Shown: positions 50,601 to 64,000 of the stretch, piece after piece
Layout: every line of letters begins with the position of its first letter
How positions within the stretch are numbered: position 1 is the first letter of the stretch
From: Scytalidium lignicola
Lineage: Eukaryota; Ascomycota; Leotiomycetes
NCBI GenBank assembly: GCA_002812745.2
Contig: NCSJ02000158.1
Span: 1 to 64,000 of the forward strand
Reading direction: 5' to 3'
DNA length: 64,000 nt
Translations under genes and position numbers: made by a program
Notes under the pieces: generated by a model
Database searches by the model: none
What the model was told of the DNA's origin: nothing
What the model saw: only the letters and a program-made list of their open reading frames with translations

Positions 50601-50854
50601 ATCGCTCTCTTCGAACTCTCTAGCTCGGTCAGATTTCAGGAGATTGAGACTTGAGATCCTTTTTTCTCCCACAATCTCAATTTAGGGGCAAAATCAAGCT
50701 GTTGGTTCCAGGAGACACACATAGTAATGTATGCACCGCTTTACCACAACTCTAGATTCATTGCCAACAGAAGTATAGGGCTGGAAAGCGTCTACCTCAT
50801 AGTACAATTAGCCACCAGGGCATTCAGGAATCGGCATGGACTCAAGCAGCGGAC
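47619..50854. other. Long gene-poor region
   Basis: These 3.2 kb contain no reading frame with family motifs. The sequence is of ordinary composition, so regulatory or noncoding RNA content is possible but not shown. An N at 48141 precedes a C-run. Confidence 0.5.
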
Positions 50855-51118
50855 ATGACTAATTGGTGGAAATGCCACAAATGTACCCGTGAAGTGAATC
50901 CGGAAGCCTGGGACAAGACCTGTCCAGATTGTGGACATATTAAATGTTCAGATTGCGGTCCTGTTCCACAGCACCATGGGTGGTCACAGTTCACTAGACA
51001 GCCATCCATGGCAGGGTGGTGGGATTGTTGCTCTTGTGGCTTTCAGGTTAATTCTGCGTTGTATGGGTGGGTGTGTAATTGTGGACACGCAGTTTGTAGC
51101 TATTGTCACAAGCACTAG
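50855..51118 (+). CDS. Small protein with two zinc-ribbon-like modules
   Basis: This 87-residue single-exon protein consists almost entirely of two Cys-rich modules. The first has CHKC and CPDCGHIKCSDC; the second has CCSCGF and CNCGHAVCSYC. The pattern C-x2-C ... C-x2-C-G-H-x2-C-x2-C is typical of small fungal zinc-binding proteins of unknown function. It has no signal peptide. The start MTNWWKCHKC is directly before the first module. It could bind nucleic acid or protein; the family is recognised only by its pattern. Confidence 0.65.
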   Translation: MTNWWKCHKCTREVNPEAWDKTCPDCGHIKCSDCGPVPQHHGWSQFTRQPSMAGWWDCCSCGFQVNSALYGWVCNCGHAVCSYCHKH

Positions 51119-53794
51119 TTCTTTACTACTCGGAGTAGTTAATGATAGAGGGATATGGAGAGAAGAAATGATGTCTGAAGGTCAGATGATGAAAGGTAGA
51201 AGGGGATGGGGTGCGTTGGTCGGAAGGAAGGAAGGGCTATAACAATTCGTTCTTAGTCAAATATTTGACCGTGCTGCGATTGATATTCTTTTAATGTTTG
51301 TTGTCTTTATTAGATAGTCCGCTGGCCTGGTTATCTAATTTAAATCATGCGTATCCAAATATCTGGATGATATAACGGAGTTTAATGTTGAATAAGTCCA
51401 GCGATGTTCCTTCCAACAACTCTTGCTCTATCTCTTCCAAATCGTCAGTAACAACTTCCATGCTTCAAAATTACTATAAAGAATAAGTCTTGATTAGGCA
51501 TTTCTTCGGTTTCATCTTTCCTTGTGGCAAGGTAACTTTGTATCCTCGCCTTCAATGATTAGTTATTAAATTTAACGTCTCTTGGGGCAACTTTCCCTTA
51601 CAACATTAGTTTTGAGGTGGTGAATTCACAAATTAAATTTGCCAGTCAAAATCTAGATGTAACGAAGGGAATAAACAATTAGTATCTCTAGCCTAGATCT
51701 AAATAAAGTGGTAAAGCTAGTTTAGAAGCAGGAAGTTTTGGGGGGTTTTGAAGAATTGCAGATTAATATAGTGGTTAATGCAAATGTAGTGTCATCAATA
51801 AAGTTGGAATTATTAAAGTGAATGTTATTGCAACTTAGCAACTCGCTTAAAATGGTAACAGGAGAGAATATTCAATGTGGAAAAAGGATTGATATCATTG
51901 TGTAAGCTGAATTTGAAAATAGCTCGCCAACATCCAAATCACGCGACCAGACTACTTGGCCAAACCTTAATATCTCATCTTTGAAAGGTTTCAAAACTTT
52001 CATCCTTCTTATTATCAGCCTTGTGAAGGGAAACTTACATTAATCATGGCAACAACCATGGAAGCATTACCATCTACACCATCCAAAATCGAAGCCGACG
52101 TGCTTTTTATATCTCCATTAAGGACACATTCTACCCTCCAGTTAGCACGAAAGTGCAAAATCACCTCTTCTGCAGAACAGTTTTCCCCGAAGCGATCTGC
52201 TCTTATTGCTCCATCAGGAGTCTTTTCTTCCTTGCAGACAAACCTCAGTTCTATTATATCCTAATCCGTTTTATTTGCCTTTCCTTTCTAGTCAAGTTAC
52301 AATAGGTAAGTTCTCCTTTCAACAAAACATTCCATCTATATTACAATATTTTTATTCAATAATTCTGGTTCATTGAATGGATGATTCAGAAGGTATACAC
52401 ACCCATTTCATGAATTAAAAATGATCCATTGAATGCAAGATTACAAATTCAAATTATATTCAATACGGTTCGGAAAGTATCTAAATACGTGGAATATAGA
52501 CTAGACTTTTATTACTTCTTCATTCAATATAGATCTGTGCATCTATTAAAGTTCTTAACTCCACTTCCTTTTTTTCGTTCTCTCTTTCTTTCCAGACTCG
52601 AATAAAGTCATCACAAGAAATAGTCCAAGCATTAGCAGGCACTGTTGCAGAACTAGATCTCGATATTTCAGTTAAGAGATCAGAAAATCAAGATGGAATA
52701 CTAACGAATGACAAAGAAATCGATATCAGATGCTAGTATTATGTGCACGCGTTGGCAGATTAGGTAAATCGTAATACGACCAAGCCACCTCCACCAATAC
52801 CTAGAGAGGCTATTTGATCCTGAGATCACGAAATGGTGGACGAGATTAGCAGAGTCCAAAATGGAGAAGGCCAAACTACAGAGAGCTAGATTATGATAGG
52901 GATGCAGAATCAGATGATTCAGACTTAAAGGGTTAGAGCAGCTGTTCCATAGATCATTTACTCGTTGCTACCAAGAATCTTTATCACTCTATATAAGACT
53001 GTTGGTATTTCAGAAAGTATAAGTATTGATATTCTTTTCAGGCATCTATTTTTCAAAACAGCCGTCTGCTGTATTTGGGAACTATCCTGGTCAAAATTCT
53101 GGCGAGGTATAGCTAATAGTTTCCCTCCACTAAGGTATTATTATCAAAATGTTATTACTGTTATCGTTATTTTTGTTTAGTTGGGTCTCGGATCTGCTAA
53201 ATGTTATGTTAATTTGTTTACTAGGTTGTTTTGCAAATAGCTCTTTCTCTACATCACGGTGGACTTAGTTTTTATATAATCACCTGCACTTTAAATGATA
53301 CAGAGAGTACTATTTTAACACTCTTTTATCATAAAACTTAGCTTTTAGGATGACAACCTGCTTTATTTCTGGCAAATCAAATTGAAATTAGATCAGTGGA
53401 CAGAATGTTAATGTAAGAGTTGATAAATGTTCTATGTCAGATTTGTAACTACAATGGATTTTTGCTGATTTCTAGAGAAGGGCTATCTTTCAGAATTTTA
53501 CCAAAGAAGAGTTACGCTTGTCCAGCGCCGATTTCTATAATCAACTATACATTAGTACTGTTCTAAGACTTTCTAATATATACGTCGTACAGACTAAAAC
53601 TCACCTCTCGCGCATTCTTCTCAACTTCAACTTCAACCAATTACTTCCGCTTCTTTAATGTGTTGTGAATATTCTAGAGCAGTACTTCAGGCTATCGGTT
53701 TAAAGGGTTTTTCATATGAATTCAGAGAGTGGCACTATTATTATAATTGTATTTTAAGCTCTATCAGAGAGTAAAAGCAGGTTTATAGTCATAA
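51119..53794. other. Gene-poor AT-leaning region
   Basis: Apart from the tentative small gene at 52046-52736, no coding signal is seen in this stretch. Confidence 0.45.
52046..52736 (+). CDS. Possible small spliced gene, unknown function
   Basis: I do not recognise the product. An open frame starting MATTMEALPSTPSKIEAD with a good ATG context runs from 52046 to about 52250. A second open segment (52596-52736, TRIKSSQEIVQALAGTVAELDLD to a TAG) is preceded by a strong pyrimidine tract and tccag acceptor. A mini-exon flanked by ttctag and gtaagt near 52294-52308 could link them. The donor of the first exon is unclear, so the gene model is only a suggestion. Confidence 0.28.
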
Positions 53795-54072
53795 CGAGCC
53801 GGGTGCTGTATGTCTGTGTCGCACAGCATACATTGCAATAACAATCATGAAAATTAGGCATAAAAGATCAATTTAATTGGGAGTAGTTTATTTCTATCAT
53901 TTTATAAGTATATTGACTTAATGTTCCTGTATTAGAAATTAAATCTATCTGATTTGGTAATACATTATTCTATTCTTTTATAATTACAATTTCAATCGCT
54001 TGCTTGGTTATTGGTTGCATTTTGCGTTTGTGAGGGTTACCTGTGCGACACAGACTTACAGCACCCGGCTCG
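53795..54072. mobile_element. MITE-like element, 278 bp, TIR 32 bp
   Basis: The left end (53795-53826) and the right end (54041-54072) are inverted repeats of 32 bases with one mismatch, beginning cgagccgggtgctgta. Each end is flanked by TAA (53792-53794 and 54073-54075), a likely 3-bp target-site duplication. The interior of about 214 bases has no transposase frame. Short size, long inverted repeats and a TWA duplication fit a nonautonomous DNA transposon of the PIF/Harbinger type, but a Tc1/mariner-like TA duplication cannot be excluded. No second copy occurs in this window. Confidence 0.78.
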
Positions 54073-54503
54073 TAAGTTGTTATGGTTTGTATGGTCTGTC
54101 GACAAGTGAGAATTTAAAAGGTCTTTGGAATAGATTTTGTTTGACTTTGTATTNAAAAAAACACGTTCTTTTAAACATTCATTATTTGTCCGATAACCTA
54201 GTATATTCATCACAATTCAGAAGAGAGCAACATACCTTTCATCGATCATACGCTACCAAGAACCACCATCTTGTCAGAAGACTAATTTACAAAATAAAAG
54301 GCGCCATGCTCTATGCACAATTCAGACCAAACAATTAACCGGATCCTCTTCCTTCCCATTTAAGATAAATACAATCCTCATAATGATATGAGACGAATAT
54401 TACTTCCACGCAGAGATAGCAGCTATCCATTTATCCTGGTCTTTTCTATGTAGGGAAAACCATATTAGTTATTGAACTTCCAAATGGTGCTTCAGGGGAA
54501 GAC

Positions 54504-57500
54504 CTACTTATCAAGATGCAACAACTGCCCTAAGGCTGTTCTAATCAGATCTGCCTGCCGATTCTTGTCTTTTTGCTGCAAGAACTGGAGCAAAATCGTC
54601 TTCAGATAGACGTAATCCGTTTTTGACCCAACTCCTCCAGCACTTCCATTGACAGAGTTCATAACACTGCTCCGTCCGGAATCGATGGATAATCTTGGGA
54701 GCACAGCGGGGGACGAGTCAATCCGTGATTGTTTAGCTTGCAACGCTTTGAAATCCTTAGAGAGTCTCTCATGTCGCTGATTTGCCTCATCGAGTAATCG
54801 TCGAAGATCAGTACGTTGCTTGTCTAAATTGCGGACTTGTTTCTCGCTGCCGTCCAGTGCATCTCTAAGTTCACCCATCGCGGCTCGAATCTCGCTGACT
54901 TCTGCCGAAGCTCTTTCCGATACACTTTCTATCTCATCTCGCCTTCTCTTCCACTCCGTTTCTGAGCGCAGCAATTCCTCACGATCATCTACGGCACGCT
55001 TAAGATCACGCTCTAAATCCCTAATTTTATTTTTCAACTCATCCGCTTCCCTTGCTCTCCGTCTTCCATTTGTAGAAGCCTCATCCTCAACACGATCACG
55101 CTCTTCAATAGCAGCTTCCATCCTCTCACGCATCTCCCGGGCCTTTGACTCGGCACGGTCATCTACGTCGGCAAGAAGACGGCGCATCGTTTCACCATCG
55201 CGAGTGCGTTCTGTAAGAAGACGTTGGACCTCGCCAAGTTCCTCTTCGAGGGACTCGGATTGCTCTTTCGCTTCTTTAAGCTGCGTGGCCATTTCAGCAG
55301 TTTGGTCACGCATACTGTTAAGTAGATTCTGAGCGTTGTTGTATTGTGAGCCGCGTAGGTTAGCTTCATCACGAAAGGATTTGGATTCGTTGGCCAATCT
55401 TGTAACACTGTCTTCGAGCTCTCGGACTTTGCTACGGAGATTTGTTGCCTCTTCTTGGAGTTTTGACAGTTCGCGGGTAGCCTTCTCGTAGGAAGCAGAG
55501 ATCTCAATCTTTTCTGCCTCGGTCTTCCTCATGTCACGCTGGGCAATGCGGGTTTGGTCTTCTGCTCGTTGCTTGATATTTGTCTCTTGTGCGAGCTTCT
55601 CATTCAGATTCTTTATCTCATTTTCTCTGTCTGCCGCCTGCTTCTTAAAGCTTGCAATGTCTGCCTTGAGGTCTTTCTCTCGAGCTTCTAATCGCCTTAA
55701 CTCTGAAGCCTTTGATGCTAACTCATCTCTGGTAGCTTTCAAATTAGCATTCTCGGTGCGAAGAGCCTTAAGCTCTGGTTGCGCCTTCTGTAAGACCTCT
55801 TTCAACTCGGTCAGGTCCCTGTATCGGGTTACGGCTAATTGTTCTGCTGCTCCAAGATCTTTCTGCAACATAGAAGACTTAGCCTTAAGGTCTTCATATT
55901 CGGTATTCAGGCTCTTGAACTCTTCAACCTCCTTCTCTAACTCAATAACTCGGGAATTGAGAGTCTCTTTTTCAGTTGTAAGATCCTTGATCTTCTCTTT
56001 GGCTTCGACATGCTCTTGTCCAATATTGATCAAGTTTTCTTGCATGTTCTCAATTTCTTCACGGAGGTCTTCTTCGGTTTTGCGCTTTGACTGTAGCTTT
56101 GAAATCTCAGCATCCTTTTCTGCCATCTCGGTCTTGAGCCTAGATATCTCTGCTTCTAGTTCAGCTGTAAGTGGAACCGTGGGAGATGGAACTGGCTTCT
56201 CCGCTTTGTCATTTGGAGCAGAGGCATTTTGAGTTGTGGCAGATGCCCCTGCGGTTCCGGTCTTCTTCTTCTTTTTATTCTTCTTTTTTGACGCCGCAGG
56301 AGCCCCAGGTATTGGTGTCTCTGCAGTGACTGAATGATCAGGAGCAGTGGTGGGAGTTTCAATAGATGGATCGGCTGGTTTGTTCTCCGTAACAAGTTCT
56401 TGAATCCTCTTCTCACTATCGGCCGCTGACTGCTCCAATTCTTTGACCTGAATTTCAAGCTTTTTGTTAAGCTCTTCCGTTTCTTTCAAAGTACCAATCT
56501 GTGACTTTATCTCTAATTCATGGTCTTTTCTTTCCTTTTGGAAGTCTGCCTTCAATGCGTCAAGGTTTGTCTTGCCATCTTCCTTCTCCTTTTCGAGTTT
56601 TGCCTTCGCTGAAGCAAGTTGCTCCTCAGTGGATTTTATTTTCTCCTTAAGCTCGGTGATCTGAGCAGTCTGCTCATCAAACCTTACTTGAAGAGCTGTT
56701 AGGCTTGCTGATGCTTCTTTTGATCCATTTAACTCTTTTGTAACTTTCTCTAAGTTTTCGACCAAACCTTGCCCGGTCTCTTGTGCAACGGCCAGCTTTT
56801 CTTGAAGTTGAGAAACTGTAGACTCGAGAGTTTCAATCCGAGTTACTTTTGCCTTGAGATCCGACTGAAGTTTGGGTACTTCATCATCGTAGGAGAAGAA
56901 CTCTTCAGTCACATCCTTATTATCTTCGGTTGGTGCGGCTCGTTGTTTTGGGGAGAATAGATTCATCACTGATGCTGTGGGAGATTTCATAGAGGCTGCA
57001 GGCGTATCCATATCAATACTAATAGCATCATCCTTGGGCTTCACAGCTCCTTCAGCCACCTTTGAGTTCTTGAAGGTGGCAAGCTCGTTACGAAGCCCTG
57101 ATGTTTCTTTCTCTGCTTCGTCATACTTCTTCTTGTATTGGTCTCGATCAGTAGATACGCGCTTCAATTCATCCATAACCATGTCACCCTTCAAGTTAAT
57201 CTGATTTAGATACTCAACCAATGCTTCAGGATCGCTGATGGATACAAGGGGTGTATTTTCTCTCAAAGCCTTTTCAAAAGGCTCAATTGAAACTGCCCGA
57301 GCATGTGCAATACGGTACGATCGTAAAAGTTCTAAAGTAGAAGTTAGAGAGCGCGCCGGGCTCAAATTAGGGGCGGCGACGATGCTGACCTTGATACCGC
57401 GACTCTAACTTCTCCAGCTTCCGTAGTTTCGAGCGTACATCAGGAGGCAGATCAACCGTGGCCTTTGGAGCAGCATCCCCCATACTCTCTCCTCCTGCAT

Positions 57501-57904
57501 CTCCTCTAGTATCAGAACCGTTGACCGTCGGTGGAAGGGCCTTTTGTGTCATTGAGCCACTCTGTTCGTCAGATATCGCTGGTGTACTGACACGAGAAGG
57601 TTCTTCAGAATCGTCGTCAATCACAAATGGAGATTCGAACTCAGAAGGGTCAGGACCTCGAGCAGGCGGGCCATCTTCTTTTGACTTCGGTTTCAATGGC
57701 CTCTGCGACGGGGATTCGGTGCGAGCAGAGACAGATCGCCTTGCACTCGCAGAAGAACTAGACCTGGATAGTGGAGAGGCAGCAGCTTTCTGGCGAGATT
57801 GCTCTTCAGCAATTCGAGAATCTATCGCGCCCTTAATCCGCTGTGGAATAGTCAGCTAGGCTATGAGGTAGGCTGCAGCAGTTCTTCATTCTTACCTGAA
57901 ACAT
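54504..57904 (-). CDS. GRIP-domain golgin (Imh1-like)
   Basis: This is a Golgi tether recruited by Arl1 GTPase through its C-terminal GRIP domain. Exons 57904-57896 (only ATG TTT CAG), 57840-57390 and 57331-54504 join in phase to 1,095 residues. The N-terminus MFQRIKGAIDSRIAEEQSR is the conserved start of fungal golgins of this type. A Ser/Pro-rich linker follows, then about 800 residues of heptad-repeat coiled coil. The C-terminal GRIP domain is KTDYVYLKTILLQFLQQKDK with its key Tyr. A Lys-rich segment (KKKNKKKKKTG) lies in the middle. Long open frames on the opposite strand across the coiled coil are a codon-mirror effect. Confidence 0.92.
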
Positions 57905-58289
57905 TGTGGACACATTTACGAGCGATACAGACTTTCAATGCAATGGCTCATGCAACCCATGTAGTGACTGGATAACACAGGTCATCTAAGGAATTCGACT
58001 GTCTGTCATGTTGAAGCCACGATTGAAGGCTGACGCCGCACAAGGGTTGAAGCTCCCGTAACATTTGTGTGGCCCGTGCTCGCCTTCTGTACTTTCCACG
58101 GGCTTTCCATCGACTGCAGTAATTAACTAATTGCATCGGCAGAAGCATGGGCCACCCTGTGTTAGCAGCAGCCTGGTAGCCTCTAGTGACGCAGCGGGCG
58201 ATCCAGATTGATAGAACGAACAACTGTCCTTCCAGTATGCGACAAAATGAATAGCTAGTTCCGCAGAGGACTTCGAACAGGCAGTAAAG
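57905..58289. promoter_or_regulatory. Divergent promoter, golgin / Lunapark
   Basis: The two start codons face outward across 385 bases. Two genes of the early secretory system probably share this promoter. Confidence 0.5.
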
Positions 58290-59578
58290 ATGGTCTCGCT
58301 ATGGCCGTGGAAGGTGCATAGTATTCTTTCCAAAAAAAGACCCATATGCTAATCTACCTTTACAGGGGAAGGACAACTCCCCGGAGTCCTTTGAGAAGGC
58401 TTTGTCTTCACTAGCGGCTAAGATATCGGCATCACAGCAGCATCTTGACTACTTACGACAGCATGGCCGACGAAACGTGGCACTATGGACCCTCTACACA
58501 AGCTTCGCATATCTTTTCTGCTTCATTGTTCTGTTTCTCGTGGTGGGGTGGCAGAATCTCACTGCCCTGGAATACACTGCTCTAGCTGGCAGCCCAGTAT
58601 TGTGAGTGAGGTTGCGCATAATGGATTTCGAGCTCAATCTGACGCTGCTATAGGATCTACCTTATCCGGGGTGCAATTGCTAGCTACTATAACTTTAGAA
58701 TAGACGGTGTCACACAGCGTTTAGAAGAGCAGCAGACAGAACGAACCAAAACTATAGAGAGGCTCAAGGCTGCCACAAAATATAACTCCACGCGAGACTT
58801 GCTAGAGAAATATGGAGGGGTAGCTACCTCGCCGAAGAAGAGGATACAACATGAGTCCTCTAAAAAGTCAAACCAAACGCCGAAGCAACAGCAACCCCAG
58901 AGAACACGAACAAGCCCGCCTGCAACTGCAAATATTCCCAGAAACAATCTGACGCCTAACCAGCCATCTACGCCACGCCTAGGACCACCAATAAACTTAC
59001 CACCTATTTCAACCTCTACTCGAAAAGCTCCTCCAAATCTACACTTAGAACTGGAGCAGACACAGTTTGCGCCTAATGCATTTCCATCATTTCCATCCCC
59101 TCAACATTATGCGCAGAGTCCGGATGCAAATACTGGTGGGAACTGGTACGATAGAGTGTTAGATGTTCTCTTAGGAGAGGATGAAACATTGCCAAAGAGC
59201 CGCATTGTTCTAATTTGTCAACATTGCAGATTGGTGAATGGACAAGCACCCCCTGGAACGAATAACCTGGCAGATCTGGGGAAATGGAGGTGTTTCGGTT
59301 GTGGCGGCTGGAACGGAGAAGAAGACGAGGGACTCAAAGCTGTTCAAGAAATGAAAGAGAAGATTGGGATCGAATCCTCGGAGCAAGCAGATTCTGAAGC
59401 CGGGGATAAGGCATCGACAGATATTGGGGACAATATCAGTAATGGTACAGGGGTAGATGCAGAAGCTGCCGATGACGAAACCCACAGTTCAAGCGAAGCC
59501 GAGAACGAATATGTAGAGGATTCTAGCGACTCAAACCCACAGAAAAACCGGTCGAAAGGAAGCCGCGAGGGCGCCTGA
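58290..59578 (+). CDS. Lunapark-type ER junction protein
   Basis: This ER membrane protein stabilises three-way tubule junctions. Three exons (58290-58313, 58366-58601, 58654-59578) join in phase to 394 residues. Start MVSLWPWKGKDNSPESFEKAL; a coiled N-terminal segment; two closely spaced hydrophobic segments (LYTSFAYLFCFIVLFLVVGW and the LIYLIRGAIASYY region); a Pro/Ser/Gln-rich linker; and the C-terminal zinc finger with ICQHCRLVNGQAPP followed by WRCFGCGGWN. The Asp/Glu-rich tail is typical of fungal members. Confidence 0.9.
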
Positions 59579-62233
59579 CCACAGCCAATTTCCTATTTCT
59601 AAGTCATCAAAAAGGGCTAATTAAAGGACCCATATTAACTATTCGTGTGAATACTTTCGTCGTTCAAAGCCGACCTAAGGTTAGACATCTGATTCATCAG
59701 AACTATGTTTTCAAACAAGAGTAGTTGGTCTCCTTTGGGAGGCTCTTACTACTGCTCGAAACCGCATATCCATGCTTTTCTTTTTGTCATTTGTTCTTTA
59801 CTAAGAACAGGAACTCTATTAGGAGTAGGAAGGGTAATAAACTGGTTTGGTACGTGTTGGGCCTCTCTTCGTATCGTGACCTAGTTTTCGCTGTCGCAAA
59901 ATTCCCTTTTCTTTTGAGAGAGAGAGAGAGAGCCCTAGTCTGTGGTCTAAACTCTTTGGAATCCTAGATCCAAGGAGCAGCTGGGTATTTGGGCCAGTTT
60001 CAATCTTTGCTAGGTAGTCTTGTAGTGATCGCCTTTGAGCGTACACCTTGTCATGTCTATACTGTTTTTCTCTTTTGGGTGGCTACGTCTTATGTTAGTG
60101 TTTCAATATTCACATTTCTGTTCCCCTGTATACGAGGAAGTTAGTACTATCCAGAGCTTAAATCTGTTGCTTCAATATCTGTAAACGCAGGCATGAGATG
60201 TTTGTATTATTTGATTCACAAAATAAACTGTTATTGTCAGAGAAATGGTTTATAAACCGAAGATAAATGGCCCGTACTACCCTATCGAGGAAATACAGTA
60301 TTATGTTTTGTTTCTTTTCGACGCCCTAAGCTACAAGAATATTAATTTTGCGGACATATGTGCAATGTCACAGCTTTGCCCTTACGTGAAGAGAACCTTC
60401 ATCAGACTAGAGTATTGCTAATAGGCAAATATCCCTGAAAACAGATTCACAAATTACAGCATCTTTTTTACTGAATTTCAGCACTTTCTGTCAACCGAAC
60501 CTTGTGTATGTCTTTTCTATGGAGCTTACATTGTACAGTATAATGTTGGCTGATGTGAGTTCGGTGGGTCGAGGGATTCTGAAATATCGAATATGTTAAT
60601 TGTATCACCTGCCAGACATGCCAGTTGATTTATAATCAATTATTTCGATGTCAAACGTGTCAACGTTGGCTCCATAGATACTTTTGTCGACGTACAATAC
60701 TATAGGTTCATAGCACACCTTCACCATATACAAGTGTCGAGGACCAAGATTAAAACGCTTCCAGTTAAGTAAATGTTAGGAGTCATAATAGTCCTCCTCC
60801 GACTGATAGCCTCAAATAGAACTTTGTAACTTGCACCGATTTTTGGAAAGGAGTGTTTAAGATAAAGGATACAAACGCTGCTAATTAGCCTTTCGATTTT
60901 CGGAGGAAGTGTCATCAGATAAGGTTTCCCAGATGATAGGGAGCCCAACTACATCGCGAGCCTAGAGCGCAGCATATGAACATGATAGTCAGACTAAAAT
61001 TCCATAAGTAGAGTGTCGTGAGAAGAGAATAGGGATAGGTAGTAGGGTAGTTTTAAGGCTATAAACTTCAAGCTGAAAGAAGCGCAGTGGGGAATAAATG
61101 ACAAGTACACATACATAGAAGATTAATTTTGTGGATATTTTCCCTTGTTATACTTGATAAAGATTGCTGCTTGACGCTTTAAGCCTTTCGGAATTGTCTT
61201 AACCTTGTTTGATAAGACTCCGGTGTCAAATGTGGTGGTTCTTTCGATTTCCCAGGGCTCGGCATATCTTCAATTGAGAGCCATACGAGAACAGCAGCGT
61301 ATTGGCGGGAAATTATTCTACGTTAGTAGATTTATGATGATGCCCTAGAATTAGTGATGAAATCAAATTCCTCTTCTCGATATCGTGTGCTTATGACAGG
61401 AAAGGGAAGTTTCATTATTTTACCTCCCAAACAAATGGGCTAATTCAATCTCAGCGCTTTAAATATGATAACATGTAATTAGAACGGGAATAAAATGAAA
61501 CTGGAATGATTAAAGAGATCAGGGCTGCAAGGTCATTCTAAAGATGACTACAAAAAGCCACCATCTTCTTCGAAGCTCCGTAGTAGGTGCATCATTACTA
61601 GGCAATATCTCTATCATATGAACTGAAAATAAATCGACGTACTTTACAGACGTGCCATATTTCCTGTGGCAAAATGCGCTATTTCATCTTTTTACCCTAA
61701 GCAGGATCACTGCAGTCATTGGTTGGCGACTGTCGCTTTTTGCGCTCTCAGTGCCCGCACCTAGACCTCGACGTGTTTCTGCCCGATTGTCTCGTGTTAT
61801 TGTGTCTCGCACGATAATAGTTGAAGAAGCGAGGAGGCGTTCTGACCTTTTGATCTGCTTAGAGATCGCAGAGCTCGACTCCTTCATCAAGATATCAAAG
61901 TTGAAGTTTGCCTAGTGTCCACTCACCTTTGTACCGACCCATCGCGCACGTTCTCGTTTGTAACGAGTCTCAGCCCCTCCACTCATTGCAAGCCCACTTC
62001 AGAGCTTTCCCATGCTCTGTACGCCTTATCTGTGAATTGAGATTTGCGACAGGCCTGGCGATCAATATTAAAATCGATAGAAGGCCTAGGTCTTCCAATC
62101 NTTTTTTCATCTGGATAGACACTTTTGATGTGTAGCGGGTAATCCAGGGTTGGTTGTTGTCATCCCGCACCTAGAGGACCGAAGATCGACAACCTTCGCG
62201 CCCAGTGTTCATAACACAACTTGAAGATCGATC
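59579..62233. other. Long spacer upstream of the SRPK gene
   Basis: These 2.65 kb contain no recognised coding region. A GA microsatellite lies at about 59916-59932. The part from about 61650 is GC-richer and may be the promoter or leader of the kinase gene; an N at 62101 precedes a T-run. Confidence 0.5.

Positions 62234-64000
<1,767 letters not shown>

Noticed and set aside
54820..56232. Long open frames antisense to the golgin coiled coil
   Set aside because: They are Ser/Leu/Arg-rich mirror translations of Glu/Lys/Leu heptads, an effect of codon composition and not genes.

Overview
The window looks like nuclear DNA of a filamentous ascomycete (Pezizomycotina). Most genes are split by short GT-AG introns of about 50-130 bp, housekeeping neighbours include a fungal RfeG-type regulator, a GRIP golgin, Lunapark and an SRPK kinase, and there is an AT-rich, gene-free island of the kind left by repeat-induced point mutation. 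Species cannot be fixed from the sequence alone.

Left part (about 1.06-36.8 kb): a contiguous set of twelve genes that reads as a specialised-metabolism cluster. In order: P450-1 (+), branched-chain aminotransferase BCAT-1 (-), a HOS2-like class I histone deacetylase (-), BCAT-2 (+), a fused isopropylmalate isomerase/aconitase-like protein (-), an isopropylmalate synthase (+), an isopropylmalate dehydrogenase (-), a fatty-acid synthase beta-like subunit (-), an RPD3-like class I histone deacetylase (+), a short-chain dehydrogenase (+), P450-2 (-) and a fatty-acid synthase alpha-like subunit (-). The isopropylmalate trio plus aminotransferases is the enzyme set of 2-oxo-acid chain elongation followed by amination (precedent: the L-homotyrosine hty genes of echinocandin producers). 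FAS subunits plus a BCAT-like aminotransferase is the set known from cyclic-tetrapeptide HDAC inhibitors of the HC-toxin and apicidin type. Two different class I HDAC genes inside the same block, both with unusual residues around the catalytic pocket, suggest target-based self-resistance. My main hypothesis is therefore a cluster for a long-chain 2-amino acid of an HDAC inhibitor. No NRPS, transporter or cluster regulator lies in the window; they could be left of position 1 or absent.

Several genes of the right half of the cluster carry lesions in this sequence: an in-frame TAG in FAS-beta, a 4-bp tandem duplication at the SDR catalytic motif, a splice-phase mismatch in P450-2, and in FAS-alpha a poly-A frameshift and loss of the 5' end next to the AT-rich island. 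The left half and both HDACs read intact. The cluster may be decaying while its resistance genes are kept, or part of this may be sequencing error (six N bases sit next to homopolymers).

Middle (36.8-42 kb): an AT-rich island of about 2 kb with tandem repeats, then about 3 kb with no recognised gene. Right part (42-64 kb): conserved housekeeping genes (RfeG-like, DNA polymerase eta, a small double zinc-ribbon protein, GRIP golgin, Lunapark, SRPK kinase running off the window) separated by long gene-poor stretches. One of these holds a 278-bp MITE-like element with 32-bp terminal inverted repeats.
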